From positions 156,816-220,815 of the forward strand of contig CACDFI010000002.1 in assembly GCA_902551985.1 (NCBI GenBank): DNA of 64,000 bases, read 5' to 3'. The stretch is from an uncultured Pelagibacteraceae bacterium. GTDB lineage: Bacteria > Pseudomonadota > Alphaproteobacteria > Pelagibacterales > Pelagibacteraceae. Shown here in pieces: positions 46,204-56,400 of the stretch. The number at the start of each line of letters is the position of its first letter. Within the stretch, counting starts at the first letter, position 1. Position numbers and translations under genes: made by a program. The notes beneath the pieces are model-generated. The model was not told where the DNA came from. It made no database searches and saw nothing but the letters and a program-made list of their open reading frames with translations.

Positions 46204-47170
46204 GAGTTTCGAGTTAGAAAAATTAAAATCATACAAATCTAATATACATTTAATATTTGGAAATAATGAAGGCATTAAAGAAGATATAATCAATGAGATA
46301 TATTTTAAAAATTTTGACGGCGAAGTTCTTAAATATGAGGAAAAAGAAATTTTAAATGAAGAAGATAAATTTTTATCAAGTTTATTGACAAAATCTCTCT
46401 TTGAAAACTCTAAGTTAATTATTATTTCGAGGTGCTCTGATAAATTAATAAATTTAGTTACTGAAATATTAAAAAGGCAAGTTATTGATACAAAAATTGT
46501 TATTAAATGTTCTAACCTAGATAAGAAATCTAAATTGAGAACTTTTTTTGAAAAAGAAATTAATGTAATTTGTACACCTGTTTATGATGATGATATTCGA
46601 TCATTAAATTCAATTATTGGTAATTTTTTAAGAAAACATAAATTAAGTCTTTCTCAGGAAATTAAAAATATACTTATAGAGAGATCTAAAGGTGATAGAA
46701 TAAATTTAAAAAATGAATTGTTAAAATTAAAAAATTTATCAATTAGTAAGAATAAATTAAGCGTTGAGGATGTTCTTAAACTTTCAAATCTTGCTGAAAA
46801 TTATAGTGTATTTGATTTATCAGACAATTATTTAGCCAAAAATTCAAAAAAAGTATCTAATATTCTGAATGAAAATAATTATTCAGAAGAGGACTGCATA
46901 TCTATTATAAGAACAATTTTAAGTAAATCTAAAAGACTTTTAAAAATTCGACAAGAGCTCGATAAGAATGAAAATATTGATCAAGTTTTATCTAGCTTTA
47001 AACCTCCAATATTCTGGAAAGAAAAAGATATTGTAAAGAAACAAGCTCAATCTTGGTCGACTAATCAAGTGAAAGAAATTATTTATAAAGTCAATGATTT
47101 AGAGGCTATAGTTAAGAAAAATACTGCAAATTCAATACTTTTTGTTTCAAATTTTCTTTGTAATTACTAA
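46193..47170 (+). CDS. holA: DNA polymerase III delta subunit
   Basis: The delta subunit opens the sliding clamp in the clamp-loader complex. The 325-residue protein has an early LIFGNNEGIKEDI segment (the family's first beta-strand and loop) and a C-terminal helical collar. It is weakly conserved, as usual for HolA; position after lptE supports the call. It shares its stop with the convergent parB through CTAA. Confidence 0.85.
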   Translation: MIIKSFELEKLKSYKSNIHLIFGNNEGIKEDIINEIYFKNFDGEVLKYEEKEILNEEDKFLSSLLTKSLFENSKLIIISRCSDKLINLVTEILKRQVIDTKIVIKCSNLDKKSKLRTFFEKEINVICTPVYDDDIRSLNSIIGNFLRKHKLSLSQEIKNILIERSKGDRINLKNELLKLKNLSISKNKLSVEDVLKLSNLAENYSVFDLSDNYLAKNSKKVSNILNENNYSEEDCISIIRTILSKSKRLLKIRQELDKNENIDQVLSSFKPPIFWKEKDIVKKQAQSWSTNQVKEIIYKVNDLEAIVKKNTANSILFVSNFLCNY

Positions 47171-48018
47171 TAATTTTCTTTTATAATCTCTACCAACCTA
47201 TCAAGTTGATCAATTCCTTTATACTCTAAAGTAATTGTTCCTGAGTTATTCTTTTTATTATTAACGTAAACACGCATTCCAATTTTGCTAGCTAACTCAT
47301 TTTCAAGACTTAAAATATTTGAATCTTTTTTTTTGTGACTACTATTGGAACTAGATTTTAAGATACGTACTAAATTTTCAGCTTGCCTTACTGATAATTT
47401 TTTTGAAATAATTTTTTTTGCTAAAAAAATAGCATTATCTAATCCAACTAAAATTTTTGCATGACCTTGAGATAATTTCTCTTCAACTATCAACTCTATT
47501 ATCTCTTGAGGAAGAGATAGTAACCGCAAGCAATTAGATATATGTGCTCTACTTTTACCAATAAATTTTGAAACTTTATCCTGGTCATAACTAAATTCAT
47601 CTATTAATCTTTTATAACCTTCAGCCTCTTCAATAGGATTTAAATCTTTTCTTTGAACATTTTCAACAATAGCAAATTCTAATGATTTTAGGTTATCTAC
47701 ATTAATTACCATTATTGGAACTTCATGAAGACCTGCATGTTGAGCTGCCTGCCACCTTCTTTCTCCAGCTATTATTTCAAATTTGCCCTCTTCTTCGGAA
47801 GATGGTCTAACTATGATTGGTTGGATTATGCCTCTCTCTTTTATAGAGTTAGTTAATTCTTTTAAACTTTCTTCGTCAAACTTTTTTCTAGGTTGATACT
47901 TATTTCTTACAAGTGAACTTATTGATACATTTTTTTTATTATCAATTTTTTCACTGTCACCTATCAAGGAAGACAATCCTCTTCCAAGTCCTTTTTTTGA
48001 TTTAAATGGATTAATCAT
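47167..48018 (-). CDS. parB: chromosome partitioning protein ParB
   Basis: ParB binds parS, spreads as a CTP-dependent clamp and works with ParA to segregate origins. The N-terminus has the ParA-stimulating motif KGLGRGLSSLIG; the CTPase/nuclease-fold domain (about 27-120) includes GERRWQAAQHAG; the helix-turn-helix (about 135-175) includes GKSRAHISNCLRLLSLP; a C-terminal dimerisation domain ends the 283 residues. Two parS-like sites lie in rsmG and mnmG close by. Confidence 0.97.
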   Translation of the reverse strand: MINPFKSKKGLGRGLSSLIGDSEKIDNKKNVSISSLVRNKYQPRKKFDEESLKELTNSIKERGIIQPIIVRPSSEEEGKFEIIAGERRWQAAQHAGLHEVPIMVINVDNLKSLEFAIVENVQRKDLNPIEEAEGYKRLIDEFSYDQDKVSKFIGKSRAHISNCLRLLSLPQEIIELIVEEKLSQGHAKILVGLDNAIFLAKKIISKKLSVRQAENLVRILKSSSNSSHKKKDSNILSLENELASKIGMRVYVNNKKNNSGTITLEYKGIDQLDRLVEIIKENY

Positions 48019-48815
48019 GCTGCACTCTCCACTGGTTTATCTTGGTCTAGAAATTCTTCTGTAAAACTAAAATATGCTTTACTTCCTGGACAAGCCTTAT
48101 CATAAATTAGAACAGGAACACCGTGCGAGGGTGCTTCTGATAGTCTTACATTTCTTGGTACAGCTGTGCTGTAAACTTTATCCTTGAAATAATTCCTTGC
48201 CTCTGTTTCTACCTCGCCCGATAATTTATTTCGCTTATCATACATAGTGAGAAGTATTCCTCTTATGTCCAAAGCTGGATTTAGGTTCGATTTTATCCTC
48301 TCAATAGTTTTCATAAGCTGTGATAATCCCTCTAAAGCAAAGAATTCTGTCTGAAGTGGTACCACAAGAGCATCAGAAGCAACCAATGCCATAATTGTGA
48401 GAAGACTTAGAGATGGAGGGCAGTCAATTATAATATAATCATAAGATGACCCAGAATTGTTTAAAATCAAGCTTAATTCATCTTTTAATTTAAAGGCTCT
48501 TCGATTATCACCTGCGGTCTCAACCTCAAGTCCAGATAAATCAACATTTGATGATATGATATCTAAATTTTGAAGGCTTGTAGACTGAATCACCTCTGAA
48601 ATTTTTTTATTGCCATTCAATACATTGTAAATTGTTTGATCTGAACTGTTAGTGTTAGATAATCCAAGTCCTGTCGTTGCATTCCCTTGCGGATCAAGAT
48701 CTATCACAAGAATTTTTTTTCCTTTCATTGTTAAACCAGCGGCAAGATTAATAACTGTGGTAGTCTTACCCACTCCACCTTTTTGGTTTATTACTGAAAT
48801 AATTTTTCTATTCAT
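48015..48815 (-). CDS. parA: chromosome partitioning ATPase ParA (Soj)
   Basis: A deviant Walker A ATPase (QKGGVGKTTT near residue 10, with the signature Lys) of the MinD/ParA family, 266 residues. Walker B is in YIIIDCPPSLSLLT. It forms the dynamic gradient that moves ParB-bound origins. It overlaps parB by 4 nt (ATGA) and rsmG by 8 nt. The order rsmG-parA-parB is the common chromosomal one, not a plasmid arrangement. Confidence 0.97.
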   Translation of the reverse strand: MNRKIISVINQKGGVGKTTTVINLAAGLTMKGKKILVIDLDPQGNATTGLGLSNTNSSDQTIYNVLNGNKKISEVIQSTSLQNLDIISSNVDLSGLEVETAGDNRRAFKLKDELSLILNNSGSSYDYIIIDCPPSLSLLTIMALVASDALVVPLQTEFFALEGLSQLMKTIERIKSNLNPALDIRGILLTMYDKRNKLSGEVETEARNYFKDKVYSTAVPRNVRLSEAPSHGVPVLIYDKACPGSKAYFSFTEEFLDQDKPVESAA

Positions 48816-49452
48816 ATTTTTTTTTCAAATTTGAAATTTTTACTACTGATGACTCTTGACTTGTTATGCTTTTCATTTCCTCTAAATCAAATTTCCATTT
48901 TTTAGAAACATCTTCCAAAATTTTTTTTCCACTCTTGCCTAAATACATGACTATGTATTTAAAATTTTTGAAATTCTTTGTTGCAATATCAAAAATCACT
49001 GGCAAAGGTTTAAATGCTCGACAAATTATTACATCAGTAACTAAGTTTTTCTCCTCAAAAATATTTTTTTGATAAATTTTAGCTTCTAATTTGAATTTTT
49101 TTACCATCTCTTTTAAGAAATTGCTTTTATGATAACTCTTTTCATAAAAAATTAGCTTAAAACCTTGCTTTTTAGGTTTCATCAAAATACCCAAAACTAT
49201 ACTAGGAAGCCCTGCACCGGATCCAAGATCAGTACATACTTTAATATCATTTTTATCAATAAAATCAATGGTTTGTGCACAATCATAAATATGTCTTGAA
49301 TTTATTGACTTTTCTGTGCTTGAACTTATCAAATTAATTTTACTGTTTGTATTCAGAATTGACTGTGAATAGTCCTCAAGCTCCATTAATGTTTCACGTG
49401 AAACATTGGGAAGAGAAATTTTGTCTTTTTTTATTATTTTCGAATCAATCAA
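48808..49452 (-). CDS. rsmG: 16S rRNA m7G527 methyltransferase RsmG (GidB)
   Basis: RsmG methylates G527 in 16S rRNA. The 214-residue protein has the SAM motif [17 protein letters not shown] and the family N-terminal [13 protein letters not shown]. The start is a TTG that overlaps the mnmG stop (TTGA). Residues 16-20 (NVSRE) are encoded by a perfect parS site, so this stretch has a double function. Confidence 0.95.
   Translation of the reverse strand: MIDSKIIKKDKISLPNVSRETLMELEDYSQSILNTNSKINLISSSTEKSINSRHIYDCAQTIDFIDKNDIKVCTDLGSGAGLPSIVLGILMKPKKQGFKLIFYEKSYHKSNFLKEMVKKFKLEAKIYQKNIFEEKNLVTDVIICRAFKPLPVIFDIATKNFKNFKYIVMYLGKSGKKILEDVSKKWKFDLEEMKSITSQESSVVKISNLKKKYE
49390..49405. other. parS centromere site (perfect)
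   Basis: TGTTTCACGTGAAACA is the 16-bp palindromic parS consensus bound by chromosomal ParB, with no mismatch. It lies within rsmG, 0.6 kb from parA and about 8 kb from the predicted origin, as in Caulobacter where parS clusters lie about that far from the origin. Confidence 0.92.
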
Positions 49453-51320
49453 GCTATGTGCTTAATAGACTTTCTTTTGACATGAGACAACAAAATATAT
49501 ACTGCAGCTGGAGTAATCCCATCAATTCTGAGTGCTTGCCCAAGTGTTTTTGGCTGTATTTTCTTAAATTTTGACTTAACCTCATTTGATAATCCAGAAA
49601 ATTGATCATAATCAAGATTTTCTGGAATTTTTAGATTTTCATCCCTTTTAAAAGCTAAAATATCTGCATTTTGCTTTTTTAAATATCCTTTATAGTGAGC
49701 TTTTATCTCAATTTGCTCATCGATTTCACGTGAAACATATTGAATTTCTGGCCAAATTTCCCTGATTTTGCTCATATTTACTGACTTTTGACTTAGTATT
49801 TCTAGTGCATTTCTTTTAACCCCATCTTTAGCAATATTAATTCCAAATTTAGATGCTTTTGAGGGGGAAATTAAAGAATTTTCCATATTTTTAAGACTTT
49901 TGTTCAATTTAGAAGCTTTCTCACTATATATAACTTTTCTATCATCTAATATTAAACCAATATCAATTCCTTTTTGGGTAAGTCTTAAATCTGCATTATC
50001 AGATCTTAAAGAAAGCCTATATTCTGCCCTTGAAGTAAACATTCTATAGGGCTCTGCAACACCTTTTGTAACTAAATCATCTATCATAACACCTATGTAT
50101 GCCTCAGATCTATCAAGTATAAACGGTGCTTTGCCTTTAATAGAGAGTGCAGCATTTATTCCAGCTATCAATCCTTGTGCTGCAGCTTCTTCATAGCCTG
50201 TCGTTCCATTTATTTGTCCTGCAAGGTAAAGATTTTTAATTTTTTTTGCTTCTAAAGTTAGGAACAATTCCCTTGGGTCTACAAAATCATATTCTATTGC
50301 GTATCCAGGCCTTAAAATCTTAACATTTTCTAAACCATTGATATTATTGCATATTTCTTGCTGTATTTCAGCAGGTAAAGAAGTTGAAATCCCATTAGGG
50401 TAGATTGTTTTATCATTTAGACCTTCTGGTTCTAGAAATATTTGATGTTTTTGCTTATCAGCAAACTTTACAATTTTATCTTCTATGGAAGGACAATATC
50501 TAGGACCTACACCTTGGATACTTCCTGAGTACATAGCACTACTTTTAATGTTTTTAGATATGATCTCATGAACTGCTCGATTAGTATAAGTCATCCTACA
50601 TGAAATTTGTCTATTGATATTTTTTTTTGTAAGGAAAGAAAAAAAATATGGATCTTCATCTGCATGTTGCTCTTCTAGTTTTTCGAAATTAATTGTCATG
50701 GCATCCAATCTTGGAGGTGTTCCTGTTTTTAATCTTCCAATTTTAAAATTATACTTTTCTAATTGTTCACTTAAACCTGTTGAAGGTTTTTCATTAAATC
50801 TTCCTGCAGGTGTTTTTTCTTCACCAATGTGAATTAAACCATTTAAAAAAGTTCCAGTTGTTAGGATTACTTTAGATGATAGTACTTTTTTACCTTCTTG
50901 TGTAATAAAACCAATTATATTGTTTTTTTCAAAAATGAACTCTATTACAGGATCAGAAAAAATACTTAAATTACAGTAGTTTACAAGTTTTTCTTGCATA
51001 TATTTCTTATATAATGATCTATCACTTTGAGTACGGGGTCCACGCACTGCTGGGCCTCTGCTTCTATTTAGTAATCGAAATTGTATACCTGATTTATCTG
51101 CAACTTCCCCCATTACGCCATCTAGTGCATCTATCTCTCTAACTAGGTGTCCTTTGCCCAATCCTCCAATTGCTGGGTTGCATGACATTTCACCAATTGT
51201 ATCGAATTTATGAGTGAATAAGGCTGTATTAACGCCCAATCTTGCAGATGCTGCAGCAGCTTCACAGCCTGCATGACCACCGCCAATTACGACTACATCA
51301 AATGATATCTCATTTTTCAT
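49449..51320 (-). CDS. mnmG: tRNA uridine-5-carboxymethylaminomethyl modification enzyme MnmG (GidA)
   Basis: MnmG with MnmE modifies U34 of certain tRNAs using FAD, NADH and methylene-THF. The 623 residues begin with the dinucleotide motif [20 protein letters not shown]; the family signatures [13 protein letters not shown] ([12 protein letters not shown]) and [13 protein letters not shown] are present. A parS-like site lies near its 3' end, coding for YVSRE. MnmE is encoded 75 bp upstream on the same strand. Confidence 0.97.
   Translation of the reverse strand: MKNEISFDVVVIGGGHAGCEAAAASARLGVNTALFTHKFDTIGEMSCNPAIGGLGKGHLVREIDALDGVMGEVADKSGIQFRLLNRSRGPAVRGPRTQSDRSLYKKYMQEKLVNYCNLSIFSDPVIEFIFEKNNIIGFITQEGKKVLSSKVILTTGTFLNGLIHIGEEKTPAGRFNEKPSTGLSEQLEKYNFKIGRLKTGTPPRLDAMTINFEKLEEQHADEDPYFFSFLTKKNINRQISCRMTYTNRAVHEIISKNIKSSAMYSGSIQGVGPRYCPSIEDKIVKFADKQKHQIFLEPEGLNDKTIYPNGISTSLPAEIQQEICNNINGLENVKILRPGYAIEYDFVDPRELFLTLEAKKIKNLYLAGQINGTTGYEEAAAQGLIAGINAALSIKGKAPFILDRSEAYIGVMIDDLVTKGVAEPYRMFTSRAEYRLSLRSDNADLRLTQKGIDIGLILDDRKVIYSEKASKLNKSLKNMENSLISPSKASKFGINIAKDGVKRNALEILSQKSVNMSKIREIWPEIQYVSREIDEQIEIKAHYKGYLKKQNADILAFKRDENLKIPENLDYDQFSGLSNEVKSKFKKIQPKTLGQALRIDGITPAAVYILLSHVKRKSIKHIA
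49722..49737. other. second parS-like site (two mismatches)
   Basis: GATTTCACGTGAAACA differs from the parS consensus only at its first two bases; the TTCACGTGAA core is intact. It lies in mnmG, 317 bp to the right of the perfect site, and like it encodes the peptide VSRE. Two sites this close are consistent with a ParB nucleation cluster. Confidence 0.7.
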
Positions 51321-51395
51321 AGCTGTAATTTATTATTGATCTTAAAATTTACAAGAAAACAGTTAAAAGAATAAAAAAGTAAGTAAAATCAACAC

Positions 51396-52727
51396 TTATT
51401 TACCTATACAGAAATCATTAAAAATGGAACCTAGTATTTCTTCAACATCTACATTTCCTACAATCATCCCTAGGTGTCTGGTTGCTAACCTTAAATCCTC
51501 TGCAGCTTTATCAAAATCTTCTTGCGAATTTTTTTCCTCAAAATTTTTTAAATTCTGAACACAGGCCTCTAAACTTTGTCTATGTCTTTCTCTTGTAATT
51601 AGAGTTTCGTTTGAACTTACAAATTTATTTTTTAGTTTATCTTTAATTCTATTTATTAACTCATCTAGGTTTGTTTCATTCTTAATTGATAAAAAAATTG
51701 GATTAAACTTTTCAATTTGTTGATTTAAATTTTTATAACCAAGATCTATTTTATTAATTACAATAATTGATTTTTCACTAACCAAATCATTCAAAAATCC
51801 AGTAAAATCAACACTTTTTGGCTCTATTACTATAATATTGAGATCAGCATCCTCAGCTCTTTTAAGAGCTAATTTAATACCCTTTTTTTCTATCTCATCA
51901 TGAGACTGCCTTATCCCAGCAGTGTCAGAAATTATAACTGGATAACCATCTAAATTCAAATGAGCTTCGATAACGTCTCTTGTTGTTCCTGCAATTTCTG
52001 AAACGATAGCTACATCACGATTTGAGAGATGATTTAATAAAGAGGATTTTCCTGCATTAGCTGGTCCAATAATTGCTATCTTAAAACCCTCTCTAATTCT
52101 TTCTCCAACTTTTTGATCATCCAAAATTTTTTCTATTTCTTTTCTTATTTTTTCAGAGTCATTTTTTATATTTTTAATTACATCAGCTGGAAGATCCTCC
52201 TCGGGAAAATCAATTTTAGCTTCAACATTTGATAATATTTTTAAAAGACTTTCTCGAAGTGCGTTAAACTTTTCTGAACTTCTTCCATTCATTATTTGAA
52301 TTGCTTGCTGTCTTTGGATTTCTGTTTCAGCAGAGATTAAGTCTGAAATACTCTCAGCTTTTAAAAGATTAATTTTTTCATTTTGAAAAGCAATTTTTGT
52401 AAATTCACCAGGCTCAGCAAGTCGACAATTTTCAATTTTTGATAGTTGATCCAAAATTGATCTCACAACAGCTACGCTACCATGGACATGGATTTCGGCC
52501 ATGTCCTCGCCTGTGTAGCTATTAGGGCTTGGAAACCATATTAATATACCCTCGTCTATAAGCTCAGAATTGTTGATTTTACTGAATTTTTTTACAGTTG
52601 CTTGCCTTGGTTTTGGTAGCTGATCATTTGTTAATATTTTAACTATCTTTTCTACTTTAGAACCAGATAATCTAATAACTGCAATTCCGGATACACCAGG
52701 TCCTGAAGAGAGAGCATAGATTGTCAT
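51396..52727 (-). CDS. mnmE: tRNA modification GTPase MnmE (TrmE)
   Basis: Partner of MnmG. The N-terminal THF-binding domain (1-118) is followed by a helical domain interrupted by the G domain (about 210-365) with GPANAGKSS, DTAGIRQS and NKID. The C-terminus keeps the catalytic CIGK. Length (443) is normal. It is divergent from the sulfotransferase gene with 47 bp between starts. Confidence 0.97.
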   Translation of the reverse strand: MTIYALSSGPGVSGIAVIRLSGSKVEKIVKILTNDQLPKPRQATVKKFSKINNSELIDEGILIWFPSPNSYTGEDMAEIHVHGSVAVVRSILDQLSKIENCRLAEPGEFTKIAFQNEKINLLKAESISDLISAETEIQRQQAIQIMNGRSSEKFNALRESLLKILSNVEAKIDFPEEDLPADVIKNIKNDSEKIRKEIEKILDDQKVGERIREGFKIAIIGPANAGKSSLLNHLSNRDVAIVSEIAGTTRDVIEAHLNLDGYPVIISDTAGIRQSHDEIEKKGIKLALKRAEDADLNIIVIEPKSVDFTGFLNDLVSEKSIIVINKIDLGYKNLNQQIEKFNPIFLSIKNETNLDELINRIKDKLKNKFVSSNETLITRERHRQSLEACVQNLKNFEEKNSQEDFDKAAEDLRLATRHLGMIVGNVDVEEILGSIFNDFCIGK

Positions 52728-52774
52728 AATAATTATTATAGTTTTATATTTATCTAAATTATATATTTATCTTA

Positions 52775-53635
52775 ATGATAATTTGGTTGGCTTCATACCC
52801 TAAAAGTGGAAACACATGGTTAAGATTTTATATTCTCTCACTATTGTTAGGTAAAACGACTAATATAAATTTAAGCCACCTAAAAGCAATCGTAGCTTAT
52901 CCACATTCTACTCATTTTAATGATTTGGTTTCTGACCTATTTGATTTGGATGAAATAGCTAAAAATTGGATAACTTCGCAAAACAAAGTGAACTCAAGTA
53001 AACATATAAGATTTTTTAAAACGCACAATATGCTAGGAAATTATAAAGGACACTCCTTTACAAATACTGATAATACACTTGGAGCTATTTATATCGTAAG
53101 AGATCCTAGAAATGTAATTACATCTTTGAAAAATCATTACTCATTATCTAATTACAATGAGGCAAAAGAATTTATGTTTGATGAAAATAAAATTCTAGCA
53201 ATGTCTGAAAGACAAAAAAAAATATTCATGAAAAGTAAAATATTTCCTCTTAAACAATTTGTGGGGTCTTGGAAAACAAACTATTTGTCTTGGAAACATA
53301 TGAATTATAATTACCTACTAGTTAAATATGAAGACTTAACGGAAAATCCAAAATACGAATTTACTAGAATTGCTGATTTTATTGGCAATTTATTAAAATT
53401 AAAATTTACTAAAGACCAAATTGATTCGGCAATTAACTTAAGTTCATTTGAAAAACTAGAAAAGATGGAAAAAGAAAATGGATTTACAGAGAGCACTGTA
53501 AACAAAGAAGGGACAAAAAATAAATTTTTTTTTCTTGGGCCAAAAAATGATTGGAAAAAAATTTTAGATAGTAAGATTTCTGATGATATAGAGAATGAAT
53601 TTAAAGAAGAAATGAGAGAACTAAAATATCTTTAG
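52775..53635 (+). CDS. PAPS-dependent sulfotransferase family protein
   Basis: The two PAPS-binding signatures are visible: ASYPKSGNTWLRFYI at residues 6-20 (5'-phosphosulfate loop) and IYIVRDPRNVITSLKNHY near 106-123 (3'-phosphate binding). Size (286) fits single-domain sulfotransferases. No signal peptide, so it acts in the cytosol, perhaps on a lipid, glycan or small molecule; the acceptor cannot be inferred. It is on the plus strand between mnmE and rho, against the direction of all neighbours, and interrupts an otherwise conserved block, which suggests later insertion. PAPS synthesis genes are not in the window. Confidence 0.85.
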   Translation: MIIWLASYPKSGNTWLRFYILSLLLGKTTNINLSHLKAIVAYPHSTHFNDLVSDLFDLDEIAKNWITSQNKVNSSKHIRFFKTHNMLGNYKGHSFTNTDNTLGAIYIVRDPRNVITSLKNHYSLSNYNEAKEFMFDENKILAMSERQKKIFMKSKIFPLKQFVGSWKTNYLSWKHMNYNYLLVKYEDLTENPKYEFTRIADFIGNLLKLKFTKDQIDSAINLSSFEKLEKMEKENGFTESTVNKEGTKNKFFFLGPKNDWKKILDSKISDDIENEFKEEMRELKYL

Positions 53636-53638
53636 TTT

Positions 53639-54910
53639 CTATGATGGTTTATTCATTGAGTTGAAAAACTCAGCATTATTTTTTGTTGTTTTTAGTTTCG
53701 AATTTATAAAATCGATTGCATCCATTGAGCCCATAGGAGCTATAATTCTTCTTAAAACGTTCATTTTTTGAAGATCATTTTTATCAAAAATTAATTCTTC
53801 TCGTCTAGTTCCAGATTTAGTAATATCGATTGCAGGAAATATTCTTTTTTCTGAAATTTTTCTATCTAATATTGTTTCGCTGTTACCTGTTCCTTTAAAT
53901 TCCTCAAAAATTACCTCGTCCATTCTACTACCTGTATCAATTAAAGCTGTAGCAATAATTGTTAGTGAGCCACCTTCCTCTATATTCCTTGCTGCACCAA
54001 AAAATCTTTTTGGTCTTTGTAATGCATTTGCATCAACTCCACCTGTTAAAACTTTACCAGAGCTTGGGACAACTGCATTATAAGCTCTTCCAAGTCTTGT
54101 TATGGAATCTAACAAAATGACAACATCTTTTTTATGCTCAGTCAATCTTTTGGCTTTTTCGATAACCATTTCTGCCACAGCCACATGTCGCTGAGCTGGT
54201 TCATCAAAAGTTGAACTTATAACTTCTCCTTTAACAGTCCTTTGCATATCTGTCACCTCCTCAGGTCTTTCATCAATTAGTAAAACCATGAGATAACATT
54301 CAGGATGATTTGCTGTTATTGAATTTGCGATACTCTGTAAAATCATTGTCTTACCAGCTTTTGGTGGTGATATAATTAAGGACCTTTGTCCCTTACCGAT
54401 AGGACTTACTAAATCGATCAATCTAGGTGTTAAGTCAGGTTTTTTGTCAACTTTATTTGACTCAACTTCCATTCCTAATTGTTTATTAGGATATAAAGGA
54501 GTTAAGTTATCAAATGCAATTTTATGCTTAAATTTATCTGGTTCTTCAAAGTTGATTTTGCTCACTTGAAGAAGCGCAAAATATCTCTCTCCTTCTTTGG
54601 GAGATCTGATAGGGCCTTCAACTGTATCTCCAGTTCTCAAACCAAATCTTCTTATTTGGCTTGGACTAACATATATATCATCTGCACCTGGTAAGTAGTT
54701 TGATTCCATTGCTCTTAGAAAACCAAAACCATCTTGAAGTAATTGCAGAACGCCTCCTCCGGTGATCTCTTCACCTTTCTCTGCAAGTTTTTTTAAAATG
54801 GCAAAATAAATTTCTTGTCGTCTTAATGTACTAGCATTTTCTATGCCCAGCTTTTCAGCCTCAGTAATTAACTTTTCAGAGCTCTTTTCTTTTAATTCTT
54901 GAATATTCAT
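53639..54910 (-). CDS. rho: transcription termination factor Rho
   Basis: Hexameric RNA helicase that ends transcription. The 423 residues have the N-terminal helical and cold-shock RNA-binding domains (about 1-125), Walker A in SPPKAGKTM near 180, [13 protein letters not shown], and the Q and R loops. With the scarcity of intrinsic terminators in this window, Rho probably ends most operons here; that is inference. Position between mnmE and hemJ is standard. Confidence 0.97.
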   Translation of the reverse strand: MNIQELKEKSSEKLITEAEKLGIENASTLRRQEIYFAILKKLAEKGEEITGGGVLQLLQDGFGFLRAMESNYLPGADDIYVSPSQIRRFGLRTGDTVEGPIRSPKEGERYFALLQVSKINFEEPDKFKHKIAFDNLTPLYPNKQLGMEVESNKVDKKPDLTPRLIDLVSPIGKGQRSLIISPPKAGKTMILQSIANSITANHPECYLMVLLIDERPEEVTDMQRTVKGEVISSTFDEPAQRHVAVAEMVIEKAKRLTEHKKDVVILLDSITRLGRAYNAVVPSSGKVLTGGVDANALQRPKRFFGAARNIEEGGSLTIIATALIDTGSRMDEVIFEEFKGTGNSETILDRKISEKRIFPAIDITKSGTRREELIFDKNDLQKMNVLRRIIAPMGSMDAIDFINSKLKTTKNNAEFFNSMNKPS

Positions 54911-54969
54911 GTGTGGAAGTTTTGGTTAAAGATATAGTAAATATATATACTGATTTAAAAATTTCAACC

Positions 54970-55404
54970 CTAGAGAGGTTTAAAAACTACAATAAAAACA
55001 ATAAAAACGAGTAAAACGGTAGGAATTTCATTTATAATTCTATAAAATTTTGAAGATTTTTTATTTTCTTTTAATTTAAGCAAACGCATACATTTACCAA
55101 GGTATTCATGATAAATGGTCAAAATTATAACTAAAATTATTTTAATCTGAACCCAGAAAAAAGCAAAACTTTCTATACCGTTAATCCAAATTAAAATAAT
55201 TCCAAATAGCCAAGATAAAATCATAGCTGGTCTCATTATGTAGTTATAAAGCTTTCTTTCCATTGTCTCGAAGATTTCTGTAGCTTGTTCTTTTTCGAAG
55301 TTTTCTACATGATAAACAAATATTCTTGGTAAATATAACAATCCAGCCATCCAAGAAATAACTGCAATTAAGTGAAGAGATTTAAATAGAAGATATCCAC
55401 TCAT
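54970..55404 (-). CDS. hemJ: protoporphyrinogen oxidase HemJ
   Basis: A 144-residue membrane protein with four predicted helices, starting SGYLLFKSLHLIAVISWMAGLLYLPRIF; the conserved His in KSLHLI and the Arg after LP match HemJ (former UPF0093). It oxidises protoporphyrinogen IX in the penultimate step of haem synthesis. It follows hemH by 3 nt and completes a hemE-hemH-hemJ operon. A weak hairpin overlaps its stop codon. Confidence 0.92.
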   Translation of the reverse strand: MSGYLLFKSLHLIAVISWMAGLLYLPRIFVYHVENFEKEQATEIFETMERKLYNYIMRPAMILSWLFGIILIWINGIESFAFFWVQIKIILVIILTIYHEYLGKCMRLLKLKENKKSSKFYRIINEIPTVLLVFIVFIVVFKPL

Positions 55405-55407
55405 AAA

Positions 55408-56400
55408 TTATAAGTTTTTTGTAACCAAATATTTTAACAATGAAATATGATCTTCACTATCGTTCAAACATGGTACCATTTCAAAATTTTCACCTCCTGA
55501 TTTAATAAAACTTTCTTTTCCTTGAATCGATATTTCTTCTAGAGTTTCTACACAATCAGATGAAAATCCAGGACAAATAACCAAAATATTTTTTTTACCC
55601 TCTTTAGGGAGGGCTTCAAAAGTTTTATCTGTGTAAGGTTGCAACCACTCTTGTGGACCAAATCTAGATTGAAAGGTAGTCTTTATTTCAATATCTGAAT
55701 ACTGCTCTGAAATTAATCTAGTAGTTTTATGACAATAACAATGATAAGGATCACCTTTATCAAAATATTTTTTTGGGATTCCATGATATGATGCAATAAT
55801 TAAATCAGGCTTCCAATTAATTTCACTTATCTTTTTTAAAATACTATTTTTAATCGCCTCAATGTATAATGGTTCAGACTCATAATGAGGAATTATTTTA
55901 AGGTTTGGTTGCCATCTCATTTTCATTAAAGTTCTATAAACTTCATCACAAACTGTTGCTGTTGTTGCTGCTGCATATTGTGGATACAACGGAAGCACAA
56001 TTAAATTTTCACAACCCTTTTTTTGAAGACCATGAATTTTACTTTTAATACTTGGATTTCCATATCTCATAGCGAAATCAACAATTAAATCTTCTTTGCC
56101 AATTTGATTAGATAGTTTTTCTGCTTGTCTCTCTGTAAAATATCTTAAAGGAGACATATTTTTATCATTCAACCATATTTCTTTATAAGCTTTAGCTGTT
56201 TTAGAAGGTCTAAAGGTAAGTATAAATAAGTTAAGAATTACCTGCCAAATTAAAGGATTAACTTCAATTACTCGTCTGTCTGATAAGAACTCTTTTAAAT
56301 ATTTCCTTATATCAAACCAACTCGTAGAGTCAGGTGTACCAAGATTAATAATTAAAATACCAGTCTTGCCATAATTAATTTTTGGATGATCTGATGTCAT
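55408..56400 (-). CDS. hemH: ferrochelatase
   Basis: HemH inserts Fe2+ into protoporphyrin IX. The 330-residue protein begins after a short leader with GILIINLGTPDS; the catalytic His is in ASYHGIPKKYF, and SRFGPQEWLQPYTDKT and CPGFSSDCVETLEEI are family marks. It overlaps hemE by 4 nt. The operon as a whole gives the last steps of haem synthesis, relevant to the haem-responsive Irr-like regulator at 3.1 kb. Confidence 0.97.
   Translation of the reverse strand: MTSDHPKINYGKTGILIINLGTPDSTSWFDIRKYLKEFLSDRRVIEVNPLIWQVILNLFILTFRPSKTAKAYKEIWLNDKNMSPLRYFTERQAEKLSNQIGKEDLIVDFAMRYGNPSIKSKIHGLQKKGCENLIVLPLYPQYAAATTATVCDEVYRTLMKMRWQPNLKIIPHYESEPLYIEAIKNSILKKISEINWKPDLIIASYHGIPKKYFDKGDPYHCYCHKTTRLISEQYSDIEIKTTFQSRFGPQEWLQPYTDKTFEALPKEGKKNILVICPGFSSDCVETLEEISIQGKESFIKSGGENFEMVPCLNDSEDHISLLKYLVTKNL

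Noticed and set aside
54958..54990. Weak hairpin with a short T-run at the hemJ stop codon (minus strand)
   Set aside because: The stem has a mismatch and only two G-C pairs, so it is a poor intrinsic terminator; rho just downstream in the same direction would also need expression through it.
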